From NCBI GenBank assembly GCA_002894305.1, contig PGEI01000027.1:1-34388 (forward strand): a DNA stretch of 34,388 nucleotides, given 5' to 3'. The notes beneath the pieces were generated by a model. That model ran no database searches. It was not told the DNA's origin and worked only from the letters and a program-made list of their open reading frames with translations. Source of the DNA: Comamonadaceae bacterium CD01. Lineage in GTDB: Bacteria; Pseudomonadota; Gammaproteobacteria; Burkholderiales; Burkholderiaceae_C. The number at the start of each line of letters is the position of its first letter. Within the stretch, counting starts at the first letter, position 1. Made by a program: the position numbers and the translations under genes. Below, piece after piece: positions 7,651-18,140 of the stretch.

Positions 7651-8403
7651 TCAGGCCGGGTTGTCAATGTCAATGAAGCGGTGCTCCAGCCCCAGCGTGG
7701 CCGCGACATGGCCAGCCAGCGCCGGCGCGCCGTAACGCTCGGTGGCATGGTGACCGGCGGCCAGAAAGGCCACGCCGGTCTCGCGCGCCAGATGCGCCTG
7801 GGGTTCGGAAATCTCGCCGGTGATGAAGGCGTCGGCGCCCGCGGCGATGGCCGCCTCGAAAAAACCCTGCGCGCCGCCGCTGCACCAGGCAACGCGCCGG
7901 ATGGCGCGCTGCTGTACCGGCGCCACGCAGGTCACCGCACGCCCCAGCACGCCCTGCACATGCAGTGCCAGAGCCTGTGCGTCGGCAAAGTCTGCGGCGC
8001 CGGCAAAGCCCAGCTCCTGGTCGCCAAAGCGTTGATCGGCCTGCCAGCCCAGCACACGGCCGAGCTGGGCGTTGTTGCCCCATTCGGCGTGTGCGTCCAG
8101 CGGCAGGTGGTAGGCAAACAAATTGATGTCGTGGGCCAGCAGGCGCTGCAGGCGCTGCTTCATCCAGCCGGTGACGCGCCCGTCCATGCCGCGCCAGAAC
8201 AGGCCGTGGTGCACGAAGATGGCGTCGGCGCCCGCGTCGATGGCGGCGTCGATCAGCGCCCGGCTGGCGGTCACTCCGCTGACGACGCGCGCCACCGTGG
8301 GCCGGCCCTCCACCTGCAGGCCGTTGGGGCCGTAGTCCTTGAATCGCTCGGGCTGCAGCAGGGCGTCGAACTGCTGCAGCAATTGTTCTCGGGTGGTGCT
8401 CAT
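7651..8403 (-). CDS. NIF3-family (YbgI-like) dinuclear metal-binding protein
   Basis: A 250-residue member of the NIF3/DUF34 family; the E. coli homologue YbgI has been linked to GTP cyclohydrolase-like metal chemistry, but its cellular role is uncertain. Metal-site motifs are IFVHHGLFW, AYHLPLDAH and, near the C-terminus, GHHATERYG. The ATG at 8403 (MSTTREQLLQQFDALL) is preferred over a longer in-frame start because it matches the family N-terminus (NGLQVEG follows at ~30). It lies 23 nt upstream of pdxA and is divergent from the DegS-like protease. Confidence 0.9.
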   Translation of the reverse strand: MSTTREQLLQQFDALLQPERFKDYGPNGLQVEGRPTVARVVSGVTASRALIDAAIDAGADAIFVHHGLFWRGMDGRVTGWMKQRLQRLLAHDINLFAYHLPLDAHAEWGNNAQLGRVLGWQADQRFGDQELGFAGAADFADAQALALHVQGVLGRAVTCVAPVQQRAIRRVAWCSGGAQGFFEAAIAAGADAFITGEISEPQAHLARETGVAFLAAGHHATERYGAPALAGHVAATLGLEHRFIDIDNPA

Positions 8404-8501
8404 GCTGGCATTGTGCGCCAGGGCGTGGCCACGGCGCCCCGCGTGGCGGAATGCGCGCCAAAACACGCGACAATGGCTTTTTCCCCTTCTGCCCGACCAC
8501 C

Positions 8502-9644
<1,143 letters not shown>

Positions 9645-10424
9645 TCAGGCCTGCGCGTCTTCGGGCGCCTGCGTGTTGCGAATGAAAATTTGCGCAGCCC
9701 AGATGCCGACTTCGTAGAGCAGGCACATTGGAATCGCCAGCGCCAGCTGCGAGACCACGTCGGGCGGCGTAACGATGGCGGCGATGATGAAGGCGACCAC
9801 GATGAAATAGCCGCGCATGCTCTTGAGTTTCTCGACGGTGATCACGTTCAGGCGCGCGAGCACGACGACCGCGATCGGCACCTCGAAGGCCAGCCCAAAG
9901 GCCAGGAACATGGTCAGCACGAAGCCCAGATAAGCTTCGATGTCGGGCGCGGCAGTGATGCTCTTGGGCGCAAAGCTCTGGATGAACTTGAACACTTGGC
10001 CGAAGACGAAGAAATAGCAGAATGCCACGCCCATGAAGAACAGCACGGTGCTGGAGACCACCAGCGGCAGCACCAGCTTTTTCTCGTGCGAGTACAGCCC
10101 CGGTGCCACAAAGGCCCAGACCTGGTAGAGCACGTAGGGCAGCGCGATCAAAAAGGCCGCCATCAGCAAAATCTTGAGTGGCACCATGAATGGCGAGATC
10201 ACCGAGGTGGCAATCATCGTCGACCCCTGGGGCAGATGCGCCACCAGCGGCTTGGCAAGCAGGTCGTACAACTGCCCCGGCCCGGGGTAGAGGGCGAGGA
10301 CGGCGGCGACGATGCCAACGGCCACGATGACGCGGATCAGGCGGTCGCGCAGCTCCATCAGGTGCTGCACAAAGGGCTGCTCGGTACCGGCCAGCTCGTC
10401 TTCTCGTTCGGGGGTGTCAGACAT
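9645..10424 (-). CDS. tatC: Twin-arginine translocase receptor subunit TatC
   Basis: Six-helix inner-membrane protein that recognises twin-arginine signal peptides together with TatB. It has 259 residues. The conserved N-terminal FVQHLMELRDRLIRV and the periplasmic loop with P-x-Y/F-W (LPYVLYQVWAFVAPGLY) are present, as is the FGLAFEVPI segment containing the conserved glutamate. It is the last gene of tatABC, 78 nt after tatB. A likely client in this window is the Rieske protein PetA. It ends back to back with the DegS-like gene, with no space for a terminator between them. Confidence 0.96.
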   Translation of the reverse strand: MSDTPEREDELAGTEQPFVQHLMELRDRLIRVIVAVGIVAAVLALYPGPGQLYDLLAKPLVAHLPQGSTMIATSVISPFMVPLKILLMAAFLIALPYVLYQVWAFVAPGLYSHEKKLVLPLVVSSTVLFFMGVAFCYFFVFGQVFKFIQSFAPKSITAAPDIEAYLGFVLTMFLAFGLAFEVPIAVVVLARLNVITVEKLKSMRGYFIVVAFIIAAIVTPPDVVSQLALAIPMCLLYEVGIWAAQIFIRNTQAPEDAQA

Positions 10425-10502
10425 GGTCAGGGTAAGGGCCGCAGGCCTGCACCAACCGGCGCGGCGGGCAAAAGTGCATGCGAAGGGAGAAGAGGATGGG
10501 GC

Positions 10503-10997
10503 TCACCCAAGCGGCCTGCGCGGACGGAACCGCGCCACCCGCGCCGCGCCCGACTGCACATGCGTGCGCACGCCGTTGCGCGTCTTGTACCAGCTGGGAA
10601 CGGCCGCGCGCTTGAGGCGCCAGTTCTTGCGAGGATGGTGGTAGACGGGCGCCACGTAGGTGGATGCCGCCTGCTCAGGCAGCGGCTCATCCAGGCCCGA
10701 CAGGCTGGACTCGATCGACGCGGTGGTCTCGCTCCAGTCCTTTTCAAGGTCGCGCGTCGTGCTGTGGATGCTTTGCTCCACGTCGCGCGCCGCACCTTCG
10801 ACGGTCTCCTTCATCTTGCGCAGCTCATCGATCTCCATCGTGCGATTGACCTCGGCCTTCACGTCGGCCACGTAGCGCTGCGCCTTGCCCAGCAGCGTAC
10901 CGATGGTGCGCGCCACGCGCGGCAGCTTTTCGGGCCCTACGACGACGAGGGCGACGGCGCCGATCAGCGCCATCTTGGACAGTCCGATGTCAATCAT
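10503..10997 (-). CDS. tatB: Sec-independent translocase subunit TatB
   Basis: Single-span partner of TatC in the Tat receptor complex, 164 residues. The N-terminal helix [26 protein letters not shown] has the GPEKLP hinge that marks TatB. An amphipathic helix ([19 protein letters not shown]) and a charged coil follow. The C-terminus is unusually basic ([12 protein letters not shown]), a weakly conserved region in this family. It lies between tatA (20-nt gap) and tatC. Confidence 0.94.
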   Translation of the reverse strand: MIDIGLSKMALIGAVALVVVGPEKLPRVARTIGTLLGKAQRYVADVKAEVNRTMEIDELRKMKETVEGAARDVEQSIHSTTRDLEKDWSETTASIESSLSGLDEPLPEQAASTYVAPVYHHPRKNWRLKRAAVPSWYKTRNGVRTHVQSGAARVARFRPRRPLG

Positions 10998-11017
10998 TGC
11001 GCTTGACGCTCAGAGTC

Positions 11018-11269
11018 TCAGCTCTTTTGCTTGGCTTCGACGTCGATCGTGGTCTTGTCGGCATTGGCAGCGCTGGCGGCAGCGTTGTTGGTGACCTGCC
11101 CCGCGGCCGGTGCCTGCGCCTCGTCGCTGGCGCCGTCCTTCATGCCTTCCTTGAAGCCCTTGACCGCACCGCCCAGGTCGCTGCCGATGTTCTTGAGCTT
11201 TTTGGTGCCAAACACCATCACCACGATCAGCAGCACGATGAGCCAGTGCCAGATGGAAAACGAACCCAT
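11018..11269 (-). CDS. tatA: Sec-independent translocase pore subunit TatA
   Basis: Forms the oligomeric Tat translocation element, 83 residues. The single membrane helix ([19 protein letters not shown]) ends in the FGTKKL hinge diagnostic of TatA/E, followed by the amphipathic helix [25 protein letters not shown] lies 6 nt before the ATG, and a -10-like TACAAT is found 26 nt upstream. It is the first gene of tatABC. Confidence 0.95.
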   Translation of the reverse strand: MGSFSIWHWLIVLLIVVMVFGTKKLKNIGSDLGGAVKGFKEGMKDGASDEAQAPAAGQVTNNAAASAANADKTTIDVEAKQKS

Positions 11270-11294
11270 GGAAATCTCCTAACGAATACGGTTC

Positions 11295-11300
11295 ATTGTA
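11295..11300 (-). promoter_or_regulatory. Candidate -10 element of tatABC
   Basis: TACAAT on the minus strand, 25 nt before the tatA start codon, would give a short leader carrying the AGGAG site. No good -35 box is seen 16-18 bp upstream, so read-through from the HIT gene is equally possible. Confidence 0.3.
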
Positions 11301-11386
11301 GAACGCGCCGCGATGGCCGCACCGGCATTCCCGGGTGCCTCGCTGACTCGCATCAACCTCGAAGCGGGCACCCTGGCCTCGGAGGC

Positions 11387-11755
11387 TCAGCCTCGAAGCC
11401 AGGGGCGTGGCCCGCCAATCACGTGCATGTGCAGGTGGTGCACTTCCTGGCCGCCCTCGGTGCCGGTGTTGACGACGATGCGGTAGCCGCCGTCGGGATA
11501 GGGATTGCAGCCCTGCTCCATCGCCAGGCGCGGCGCCAGCAGCATCATGTGGCCCAGCAGCGCAGCGTGTTCGGGCGCGGCCTGCGCCATCGACGGCAGG
11601 TGCGTCTTGGGCACGATCAGGAAATGCACCGGCGCCCAGGGATGGATGTCGTGGAAGGCATAGACCTGCTCGTCCTCGAACACTTTCTTGGATGGAATCT
11701 TGCCGTCGATGATCTTGCAGAACAGGCAGTCGGGGTCGTGGTGGTGGTCGTGCAT
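11387..11755 (-). CDS. HIT-family purine nucleoside phosphoramidase (HinT-like)
   Basis: Small cytoplasmic nucleotide-binding hydrolase acting on AMP-linked phosphoramidates, 122 residues. The histidine triad HHLHMHVIGG is at 106-115. The N-terminal CLFCKIIDGKIPS is typical of bacterial HinT, and the preceding MHDHHHDPD adds a His-rich start. It lies 30 nt after the patatin-like gene and upstream of tatABC; this his-HIT-tat order is common in Burkholderiales, where some annotations call the gene hitA. No functional tie to histidine synthesis is shown. Confidence 0.93.
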   Translation of the reverse strand: MHDHHHDPDCLFCKIIDGKIPSKKVFEDEQVYAFHDIHPWAPVHFLIVPKTHLPSMAQAAPEHAALLGHMMLLAPRLAMEQGCNPYPDGGYRIVVNTGTEGGQEVHHLHMHVIGGPRPWLRG

Positions 11756-11785
11756 GGTGATTTGGTTTCGGGAAGGCGTTGAAAT

Positions 11786-12820
11786 TCAGTGCTCCAGCAT
11801 CGGCATGGTCGAGCGCTTGCCCACGGCCGCGCAGTCCTCGTCCAACCAGCGTTTGCCGGCCTCGCGCCCCAGCGCGAACAGCTGGCGCACAAAGCCCAGG
11901 TCGGCGCGCATCTTGCTGGCCGAGCCGAACGGCGCCAGCACGGCGCCGCCGTCGATGCGGTGCATGCGCACGCTCTTGTAGCGCTTGGGATCGAGCTTGC
12001 CCTCGTCGAGCAGGCGGCGCACGAAGCCGATGGCGCGCAGTTCGGCCAGCAGGCTGGCGTTGAAGGTGACCTCGTTCATGCGCTCCATGATGTCGGCCGC
12101 GCCGGTCGGCGTGACATCAAGCTCCACCGGGTTGATCTGCACCAGCAGGATGTCGCTGCAACGCGTGTGATAGTGCAGCGGGTGCAGCGCCGGGTTGCCC
12201 GAATAGCCACCGTCCCAGTATGGCTCGCCGTCGATCTCCACGGCGCGAAACATCATCGGCAGGCAGGCCGAGGCCATCACCGCATCGACGGTCAGCTCCT
12301 TGCCGGAGAAAATGCGCCCCTTGCCGGTATGTACGCTGGTGGCGCAGACGAATACCTGCGGCACGTGCTCGTGCCCGTCGTGGGCGCGCAGCTGCTCGAA
12401 GTCGACCTTGGCCTCCAGCAGCCTTCGCAGCGGGTTGAAGCCCAGCGGGTTGGCCTGGGCCGGCGAAATCCATTGCGCGACCCAGCCCAGCCACGGGTTG
12501 TTCTCCAGCGGCAGGCCCCAGGTCAGGCTGCCCAGCGCCCCCACGCCCTCCCACAGCTCCTTGAGCGTGCGCCGCGCCAGCCTGCAGCCGGCCTTGTGGA
12601 TATCGTCTCGATCCTTGTGGTGGCGCGCTGCCTGGGCAAAGCCGTGGGCCAGGGCCACCGCGTTCATCGCGCCGGCACTGGTGCCGCTGATGCCTTCGAG
12701 GTTGAAACGCCCGTCTTCGAGCAGCGCGTCCAGCACGCCCCAGGTCAGCGCGCCGTGGGAGCCGCCCCCTTGCAGGGCCAGGTTCAAGGGCTGGTGGTGG
12801 TGGTTGGCGTCGTCAGGCAT
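11786..12820 (-). CDS. Patatin-like phospholipase
   Basis: Predicted serine acyl hydrolase with a Ser-Asp dyad, 344 residues from the ATG at 12820. The oxyanion motif QGGGSHGA (17-24), the nucleophile elbow GTSAG (S48) and the dyad DGG (D203, in WDGGYSGNPAL) are all intact. No signal peptide or membrane span is obvious, so it is probably cytosolic. The start overlaps the stop of the upstream membrane-protein gene by 8 nt; a GTG at 12829 is an alternative start. It is an extra gene between the end of the his cluster and the HIT gene. Substrate unknown. Confidence 0.9.
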   Translation of the reverse strand: MPDDANHHHQPLNLALQGGGSHGALTWGVLDALLEDGRFNLEGISGTSAGAMNAVALAHGFAQAARHHKDRDDIHKAGCRLARRTLKELWEGVGALGSLTWGLPLENNPWLGWVAQWISPAQANPLGFNPLRRLLEAKVDFEQLRAHDGHEHVPQVFVCATSVHTGKGRIFSGKELTVDAVMASACLPMMFRAVEIDGEPYWDGGYSGNPALHPLHYHTRCSDILLVQINPVELDVTPTGAADIMERMNEVTFNASLLAELRAIGFVRRLLDEGKLDPKRYKSVRMHRIDGGAVLAPFGSASKMRADLGFVRQLFALGREAGKRWLDEDCAAVGKRSTMPMLEH

Positions 12821-13217
12821 GGATGGCACGGTTGCTGTTCATGGCCACCATGCCGCGCACGATGCGGTAGAGGAACCACAGGGAGATGAGGCCCCAGGCA
12901 ATCCAGCCCGGGATGAAGAACAGCAGCCACAGCGGCGCAGTCACCAGGTACAGCAGGCCGGCCCACAGCACGCTGCGAATGCGCCAGGAGAAGTGCGACG
13001 CCTGCCAGGTGCCGGCAGCGTCGCCTCGCTTGACCAGATCCAGAATCAGCGCCAGCAGCAGCAGCACCGCGCTGGGCTGGGCGCCGGGCATGACAGCGGC
13101 GACGGCCACGATCAGATGCAGCAGATAACTGACCCAGCCCCAGGTCTTCAGGCTGTCGTCGGCCGGACCGTCCTCGCCCTGGTAGCGGGCCTGTACGTCG
13201 ATGGGTTCGCGCTCCAT
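12813..13217 (-). CDS. Small membrane protein, DUF4870-like
   Basis: A 134-residue protein with a polar N-terminus (MEREPIDVQARYQGEDGPAD) and then three to four hydrophobic segments. These are SYLLHLIVAVAAVMPGAQ, SAVLLLLALILDL and VLWAGLLYLVTAPLWLLFFI, with a last span GLISLWFLYRIVRGMVAMN. The pattern and the final YRIVRG resemble DUF4870/YdgC-type small inner-membrane proteins of unknown function. The start at 13217 is 4 nt after the hisE stop and the end overlaps the patatin-like gene, so it is co-transcribed with the his genes. Its role is unknown. Confidence 0.75.
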   Translation of the reverse strand: MEREPIDVQARYQGEDGPADDSLKTWGWVSYLLHLIVAVAAVMPGAQPSAVLLLLALILDLVKRGDAAGTWQASHFSWRIRSVLWAGLLYLVTAPLWLLFFIPGWIAWGLISLWFLYRIVRGMVAMNSNRAIHA

Positions 13218-13221
13218 GGCT

Positions 13222-13611
13222 TCAGTCTCCCGGTGCGTGCGGCAAAGCCTCGCCCTGCTCGCGCGCGAGCGCCTTGCGCAGGGCTTTTTCCTCGATGCCG
13301 CTGATGCCTTCGCGGCGCTTGAGCTCGGCCACCACGTCGGCGGGCGCCAGGCCGTAGTGCGCCAGCGCCACCATGCTGTGGAACCACAGGTCGGCCACCT
13401 CGTAGACCAGCTTGGCGGCGTCGCCGCCATGATCCACGTCCTTGGCGGCCATCACCACCTCGGTAGCTTCCTCACCAATCTTTTTCAGGAAGGCGTCCGG
13501 CCCCTTGGCCAGCAGGCGCGCCACGTAGCTGGTGGCGGGGTCGCCGCCGTTGGCCGGCTTGCGGCTTTCAATGATGGCGGCCAGTTGCGCCAGCGAATCG
13601 GTCGTGTTCAT
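13222..13611 (-). CDS. hisE: Phosphoribosyl-ATP pyrophosphatase
   Basis: Second step of histidine synthesis, converting PR-ATP to PR-AMP and pyrophosphate. It has 129 residues and an all-helical MazG-like fold. The signature [15 protein letters not shown] with the metal-binding EEATE and the downstream [14 protein letters not shown] are present. A separate gene, as in most betaproteobacteria, rather than the HisIE fusion of enterics. The C-terminal extension after [16 protein letters not shown] is family-normal. It follows hisI after 6 nt. Confidence 0.96.
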   Translation of the reverse strand: MNTTDSLAQLAAIIESRKPANGGDPATSYVARLLAKGPDAFLKKIGEEATEVVMAAKDVDHGGDAAKLVYEVADLWFHSMVALAHYGLAPADVVAELKRREGISGIEEKALRKALAREQGEALPHAPGD

Positions 13612-13617
13612 GAAGCG

Positions 13618-14007
13618 TTATTTGTAGATGCTGGCCGGGTCTTTCAAGACCGGATCGACGGCCTGCCACCGGCCATTTTGCAGCACGCTGAAAAAGCATG
13701 AATGGCGTCCGGTGTGACAGGCAATGCCGGGCTCGTGGCCGGTTTGCGTGACCTTGAGCAGCACCACGTCCTGGTCGCAGTCGACGCGGATCTCGTGCAC
13801 CAGCTGCACGTGGCCCGACTCCTCGCCCTTGAACCACAGCTTGCCGCGCGAGCGGCTGAAGTAGACCGCACGCCCGAGTTCAGCCGTTTTTTGCAGCGCC
13901 TCGCGGTTCATCCAGGCAAACATCAGCACGTCGCCCGTGTCCTTTTCCTGGGCAATGACCGGGATCAGCCCCTTGTCGTCCCAGCGCAGCTGATCGAGCC
14001 AGTCCAT
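13618..14007 (-). CDS. hisI: Phosphoribosyl-AMP cyclohydrolase
   Basis: Third step of histidine synthesis, opening the adenine ring of PR-AMP; zinc- and magnesium-dependent. It has 129 residues. Metal-binding motifs are the DCDQD cluster and the cysteine/histidine pattern [13 protein letters not shown]. The [22 protein letters not shown] segment is also characteristic. It lies between hisF (15-nt gap) and hisE (6-nt gap). Confidence 0.96.
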   Translation of the reverse strand: MDWLDQLRWDDKGLIPVIAQEKDTGDVLMFAWMNREALQKTAELGRAVYFSRSRGKLWFKGEESGHVQLVHEIRVDCDQDVVLLKVTQTGHEPGIACHTGRHSCFFSVLQNGRWQAVDPVLKDPASIYK

Positions 14008-14022
14008 CGCCCAGCTCCCGCG

Positions 14023-14802
14023 TCACAGGCGCACGGCAATGCCGCGCTCCTGCATGAATTCCTTGGCCTGGCGCACCGTGTATTCGCCGTAGTGAAAGAT
14101 GCTGGCGGCCAGCACCGCGTCGGCGCCGCCCAGCGTCACGCCGTCGGCCAGGTGCTGCAGGTTGCCCACGCCGCCCGACGCGATGACGGGCACGCCCACC
14201 GCGTCGCTCACCGCGCGCGTGAGCTGCAGGTCAAAGCCGCTCTTGGTGCCGTCGCGGTCCATGCTGGTCAGCAGGATCTCGCCCGCGCCGCGCCGCGCCA
14301 TCTCCTCGGCCCAGCGCACAGCGTCCAGCCCGGTGTTCTTGCGCCCGCCGTGGCTGTAGACGTCCCAGCCCTCGCCGCGCTCGACGACCTCCTGGCCCTG
14401 GCGGCGCTTGGCATCGATGGCGACGACGATGCACTGCGCGCCGTACTTGCCGCTGGCCTGCTCGATGACCTCGGGCGTGGCAATCGCCGCCGAGTTGAAA
14501 CTGGTCTTGTCCGCGCCCGCGTTGAGCAGCCGGCGCACGTCGGCCACGCTGCGCACGCCGCCGCCGACGGTCAGCGGGATGAACACCTGGCTGGCAACGG
14601 CCTCGATGATGGGCAGGATCAGGTCGCGCCCGTCGCTGGTCGCCGTGATGTCGAGGAAGGTGAGCTCGTCCGCGCCCTGCTCGTTGTAGCGCGCAGCGAT
14701 CTCCACCGGGTCGCCGGCGTCACGCAGTTCGACGAAGTTCACGCCCTTGACGACGCGCCCGCCGGTCACGTCCAGGCAGGGGATGATGCGTTTGGCCAGC
14801 AT
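14023..14802 (-). CDS. hisF: Imidazole glycerol phosphate synthase, cyclase subunit
   Basis: TIM-barrel cyclase that combines PRFAR with ammonia from HisH to give imidazole glycerol phosphate and AICAR. It has 259 residues. The start [20 protein letters not shown] places the catalytic Asp at 11. [20 protein letters not shown] and the C-terminal phosphate loop [15 protein letters not shown] are typical. HisH, its partner, is encoded two genes upstream. Confidence 0.97.
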   Translation of the reverse strand: MLAKRIIPCLDVTGGRVVKGVNFVELRDAGDPVEIAARYNEQGADELTFLDITATSDGRDLILPIIEAVASQVFIPLTVGGGVRSVADVRRLLNAGADKTSFNSAAIATPEVIEQASGKYGAQCIVVAIDAKRRQGQEVVERGEGWDVYSHGGRKNTGLDAVRWAEEMARRGAGEILLTSMDRDGTKSGFDLQLTRAVSDAVGVPVIASGGVGNLQHLADGVTLGGADAVLAASIFHYGEYTVRQAKEFMQERGIAVRL

Positions 14803-14865
14803 GGGAAATCCTTAGGTTCGATAGCCCGCCCAGGCCGTTGCCACGGCACGGCGGACAGATGGGAG

Positions 14866-15609
14866 TCAGGCCTCGTCCGACAGCGCGTCGGCACGCTCCT
14901 GCGCGGCGGCAAAGTCCAGGTCGCCGCTGTAGATGGCGCGCCCGCAGATCACGCCTTCCACGCCCTCGTGCTCGACGGCGCACAGCTGCTCGATGTCTGC
15001 CATGTTCGACAGCCCACCCGAGGCGATGACCGGGATCGTCAGCGAGCGCGCCAGGCGCACCGTGGCGTCGACGTTGATGCCGGTGAGCATGCCGTCGCGT
15101 CCGATGTCGGTGTAGATGATCGACTCGACGCCCCAGTCCTGGTATTTCTTGCCCAGATCGGCCACGTCGTGGCCGGTGAGCTTGCTCCAGCCGTCGGTGG
15201 CCACCTTGCCGTCCTTGGCGTCCAGGCCGACGATGATGTGGCCGCTGAACGCACTGCACGCATCTTTCAGAAAGCCAGGGCTCTTGACCGCGGCGGTGCC
15301 GATGATCACGTACTCCAGGCCGGCATCGAGGTAGCGCTCGATGGTGTCCAGGTCGCGGATGCCGCCACCCAGTTGCACCGGGATCGCGCCGCCCACCTCG
15401 GCCAGGATGGACTTGATCGCGCTCTTGTTCTTCGGCTGGCCGGCGAAGGCGCCGTTCAGATCCACCAGGTGCAGGCGGCGCGCGCCGGCGTCGAGCCAGC
15501 GGCGGGCCATTTCGGCCGGGTCGCCAAACACGGTGGATTGGTCCATGTCACCTTGCTTGAGGCGTACGCAATGTCCGTCCTTGAGGTCGATGGCGGGGAT
15601 GAGCAGCAT
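14866..15609 (-). CDS. hisA: ProFAR isomerase (HisA)
   Basis: TIM-barrel enzyme that isomerises ProFAR to PRFAR, the substrate of HisHF. It has 247 residues and begins [20 protein letters not shown], placing the catalytic Asp at 8. [18 protein letters not shown] and the phosphate-binding [14 protein letters not shown] are visible. It is an internal paralogue of hisF, separated from it by 63 nt and from hisH by 51 nt. Confidence 0.97.
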   Translation of the reverse strand: MLLIPAIDLKDGHCVRLKQGDMDQSTVFGDPAEMARRWLDAGARRLHLVDLNGAFAGQPKNKSAIKSILAEVGGAIPVQLGGGIRDLDTIERYLDAGLEYVIIGTAAVKSPGFLKDACSAFSGHIIVGLDAKDGKVATDGWSKLTGHDVADLGKKYQDWGVESIIYTDIGRDGMLTGINVDATVRLARSLTIPVIASGGLSNMADIEQLCAVEHEGVEGVICGRAIYSGDLDFAAAQERADALSDEA

Positions 15610-15660
15610 GGTCGTCGGTCAGAGGGATGTGGCCACCAGGGTCGGCCGGGTTGAAGAAAA

Positions 15661-16329
15661 TCAGGGTTTCCAGCGCAGGAAGTTGCGGTACAGCTGCAAG
15701 CCCTGCACGGCGCTTTTCTCCGGGTGGAATTGCGTGGCAAAAAGATTATCACGCGCAATGGCCGCAGCAAACGGCTCGCCGTAGTCGGCCACGCCGGCGC
15801 AGTGCGCATCGTGCTCGGGCCGCGCGTAGTAGCTGTGCACGAAATAGAAATAGCTGTCGTCTGCTATGCCTTGCCAGATCGGGTGCCAGACGGCCCCATG
15901 GCGCGCCTGGCGCACGCGGTTCCAGCCCATGTGCGGCACCTTGTAGCGGCTGCCGTCGGCCTGGCGCCGGCCGGCCAGGTCGAACTTGAGCACCTGGCCC
16001 GCAATCAGGTCCAGGCCGTCGACACCGCCCTCGGCGCTGTGCGAGAGCAGCATCTGCATTCCCACGCAAACGCCGAACAGCGGCTTGCTGGCGGCAGCTT
16101 CAAGCACCGAGGCGCGCAGGCCCGATGCATCGAGCTCGCGCATGCAGTCGGGCATGGCGCCCTGGCCGGGCAGCACGACGCGGTCTGCGGCGCGCACCAC
16201 GGCCGGGTCGGCCGTGACGACGACTTGCCAGCCCTCGCCCTCGGCGGCGGTGCGCACGGCCTGCGCGACCGAGCGCAGATTGCCCATGCCGTAATCGACG
16301 ACGGCGACGGTTTTCATTGGTGTTGACAT
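15661..16329 (-). CDS. hisH: Imidazole glycerol phosphate synthase, glutaminase subunit
   Basis: Class-I glutamine amidotransferase that supplies ammonia to HisF. The nucleophile is in [11 protein letters not shown] (C88 from the upstream ATG, C84 from the second), and the His-Glu of the triad is in QFHPEKS near the C-terminus. The 222 residues start [20 protein letters not shown]. An ATG at 16317 (MKTVAVV) fits the family better and is equally possible, as neither has a clear ribosome-binding site. It lies 72 nt after hisB. Confidence 0.95.
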   Translation of the reverse strand: MSTPMKTVAVVDYGMGNLRSVAQAVRTAAEGEGWQVVVTADPAVVRAADRVVLPGQGAMPDCMRELDASGLRASVLEAAASKPLFGVCVGMQMLLSHSAEGGVDGLDLIAGQVLKFDLAGRRQADGSRYKVPHMGWNRVRQARHGAVWHPIWQGIADDSYFYFVHSYYARPEHDAHCAGVADYGEPFAAAIARDNLFATQFHPEKSAVQGLQLYRNFLRWKP

Positions 16330-16401
16330 CGGGGTGCAGGCGCAGCCGGGGCGGCGCGCGTCGTATGCGTTTTCAGGCCTTGCGTGGGGCGCTGCAGCGG
16401 G

Positions 16402-17025
16402 TTACAGCGAGCCCTTGGTCGATGGGATCACGCCCGGCGCGCGCGGGTCGACCTCCAGCGCCGCGCGCAGCGCGCGCGCAAAGGCCTTGAAGATGGTCTC
16501 GCACTGGTGGTGCGCGTTCACGCCCTTGAGGTTGTCGATATGCAGCGTGACCAGCGCATGGTTGACGAAGCCGTGGAAAAACTCGCCGACCAGCTGGGTG
16601 TCGAGCTGGCCGATCATGGCGGCGGTGAACGGCGCGTTCATGTGCAGGCTCGGACGCCCCGAAAAATCGACGACGACGCGCGACAGCGCCTCGTCCAGCG
16701 GCACATAGGCGTGGCCATAGCGGCGCAGGCCCTTCTTGTCGCCCACGGCGCGGGCAAAGGCCTGTCCCAGCGTGATGCCCACGTCTTCCACCGTGTGGTG
16801 GCCGTCGATGTGCAGGTCGCCGTCGCAGCGCACCTCCAGATCGATCAGGCCGTGGCGGGCGATCTGCTCGAGCATGTGGTCGAAGAAGCCGATCCCGGTG
16901 TTCAGGCGCGACACGCCGGTGCCGTCGAGGTTGACGCGCACCTGGATGCGCGTCTCTGCCGTGGTGCGGCCGACCTCGGCGATGCGGTCGGTGTTGGCAG
17001 AGGGAACGAGTGCGGAAGAAGTCAT
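16402..17025 (-). CDS. hisB: Imidazoleglycerol-phosphate dehydratase
   Basis: Manganese enzyme that dehydrates imidazole glycerol phosphate to imidazole acetol phosphate. It has 207 residues: the monofunctional form, without the N-terminal histidinol-phosphatase domain of enteric HisB. The metal-binding repeats are [13 protein letters not shown] with [13 protein letters not shown], and near the C-terminus [13 protein letters not shown] with NAHHQCE. Its ATG overlaps the hisC stop codon by 4 nt (ATGA). A histidinol-phosphate phosphatase gene is not seen in the window. Confidence 0.97.
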   Translation of the reverse strand: MTSSALVPSANTDRIAEVGRTTAETRIQVRVNLDGTGVSRLNTGIGFFDHMLEQIARHGLIDLEVRCDGDLHIDGHHTVEDVGITLGQAFARAVGDKKGLRRYGHAYVPLDEALSRVVVDFSGRPSLHMNAPFTAAMIGQLDTQLVGEFFHGFVNHALVTLHIDNLKGVNAHHQCETIFKAFARALRAALEVDPRAPGVIPSTKGSL

Positions 17026-18140
17026 AGGGAGGCCTCCAGCGCCGCCAGCATGCGGGCATTGTCATCGTCGGAGCCCACCGTCAGGCGCAGGCACTGCGCC
17101 AGCAGCGGGTGCATTGTAGAAACGTTCTTGACCAGCACCTGGCGCTGGCGCATGGCGCCGAAGGTGCGCGCCGCGTCGGCCACGCGGATCAGCACCATGT
17201 TGGCTTCGCTGTCCCACACCTTCGCTATGCCGGGCAGCGCGCGCAGCGCCGCCAGCAGCGTGGTGCGCGCGCGGCGCAGCGCCGCGGCCTGGGCGGCGAA
17301 CACCTCGGCGTGCTCGAGCGCGAACAGCGCCGCCTCGCAGTTCAGGCTGCTGACGTTGTAGGGCGGGCGCACCTTGTCGATCTCGCCGACCAGCGCCGCC
17401 GGGCCGATCAAATACCCCAGACGGGCACCGGCCAGGCCGAACTTGGACAGCGTGCGCATCAGCAGCACATGACCGTTGCGCGCCGGCTCGGCGCGCATGC
17501 GGTCGAGCCAGGTGCGGCTGGCAAACGGCTGGTAGGCCTCGTCCACGACGACGATGCCGCCCACCGCGCCGGCGGCGTCGATGAGGCGCTGCACCACGCC
17601 CTCGTTCCACAGCGTGGCCGTGGGGTTGTTGGGATAAGCCAGGAAGGTGAGGGCCGGGCGGTGCTGGGCAATCGCCGCCAGCATGGCACCCTCGTCGAGT
17701 TCAAAGTTGCTTGTCAGCGGAACGCCGACGAAGCCCAGGCCCTGCAGCTGCGCGCTCATCGCGTACATGACGAAACCCGGCACCGGCGCCAGCACCGTCG
17801 CGCCGGGGCGCGCGCAGGCCAGTGCGGCCAGGCTGATCAGCTCGTCCGAGCCGTTGCCCAGGATCAGCCGGCAGCCCGCCGGCATGTCCGCATGCCGGGC
17901 CAGCGCCGCCTGCAGGTCGGCGTAGCGCGGGCCGGGGTAGCGGTTGAGCGCCAGCGCGCCCAGGCGCGCGCCCAGCGCGGCCTGCAGCTCGGGCGGCAGC
18001 GTGAAGGGGTTCTCCATCGCGTCCATCTTCAAGAGGCCGCCGGCGTCCTGCACCACGTAGGCGTGCATGGCGCGCACCTCGGGGCGGATGCGGGCAAGCG
18101 CGCTGGCGCCAACGTCGGGAGGTGGGGTCATGTCAGTCAT
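17022..18140 (-). CDS. hisC: Histidinol-phosphate aminotransferase
   Basis: PLP-dependent transamination of imidazole acetol phosphate to histidinol phosphate. It has 372 residues and a fold-type I layout. [10 protein letters not shown] is near the N-terminus, LGNGSDELI marks the cofactor phosphate loop, VVDEAYQPF holds the PLP-contacting Asp, and the Schiff-base Lys is K233 in [14 protein letters not shown]. The ATG at 18140 overlaps the stop of the upstream PIN-domain toxin gene by 4 nt (ATGA), and its own stop overlaps hisB the same way. It is separated from hisD by about 5.1 kb of accessory DNA, unlike the usual hisG-D-C order. Confidence 0.96.
   Translation of the reverse strand: MTDMTPPPDVGASALARIRPEVRAMHAYVVQDAGGLLKMDAMENPFTLPPELQAALGARLGALALNRYPGPRYADLQAALARHADMPAGCRLILGNGSDELISLAALACARPGATVLAPVPGFVMYAMSAQLQGLGFVGVPLTSNFELDEGAMLAAIAQHRPALTFLAYPNNPTATLWNEGVVQRLIDAAGAVGGIVVVDEAYQPFASRTWLDRMRAEPARNGHVLLMRTLSKFGLAGARLGYLIGPAALVGEIDKVRPPYNVSSLNCEAALFALEHAEVFAAQAAALRRARTTLLAALRALPGIAKVWDSEANMVLIRVADAARTFGAMRQRQVLVKNVSTMHPLLAQCLRLTVGSDDDNARMLAALEASL

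Noticed and set aside
13702-15654. A 650-codon open frame on the plus strand across hisI, hisF and hisA
   Set aside because: Antisense shadow of three well-identified his genes; biased composition and no domain.
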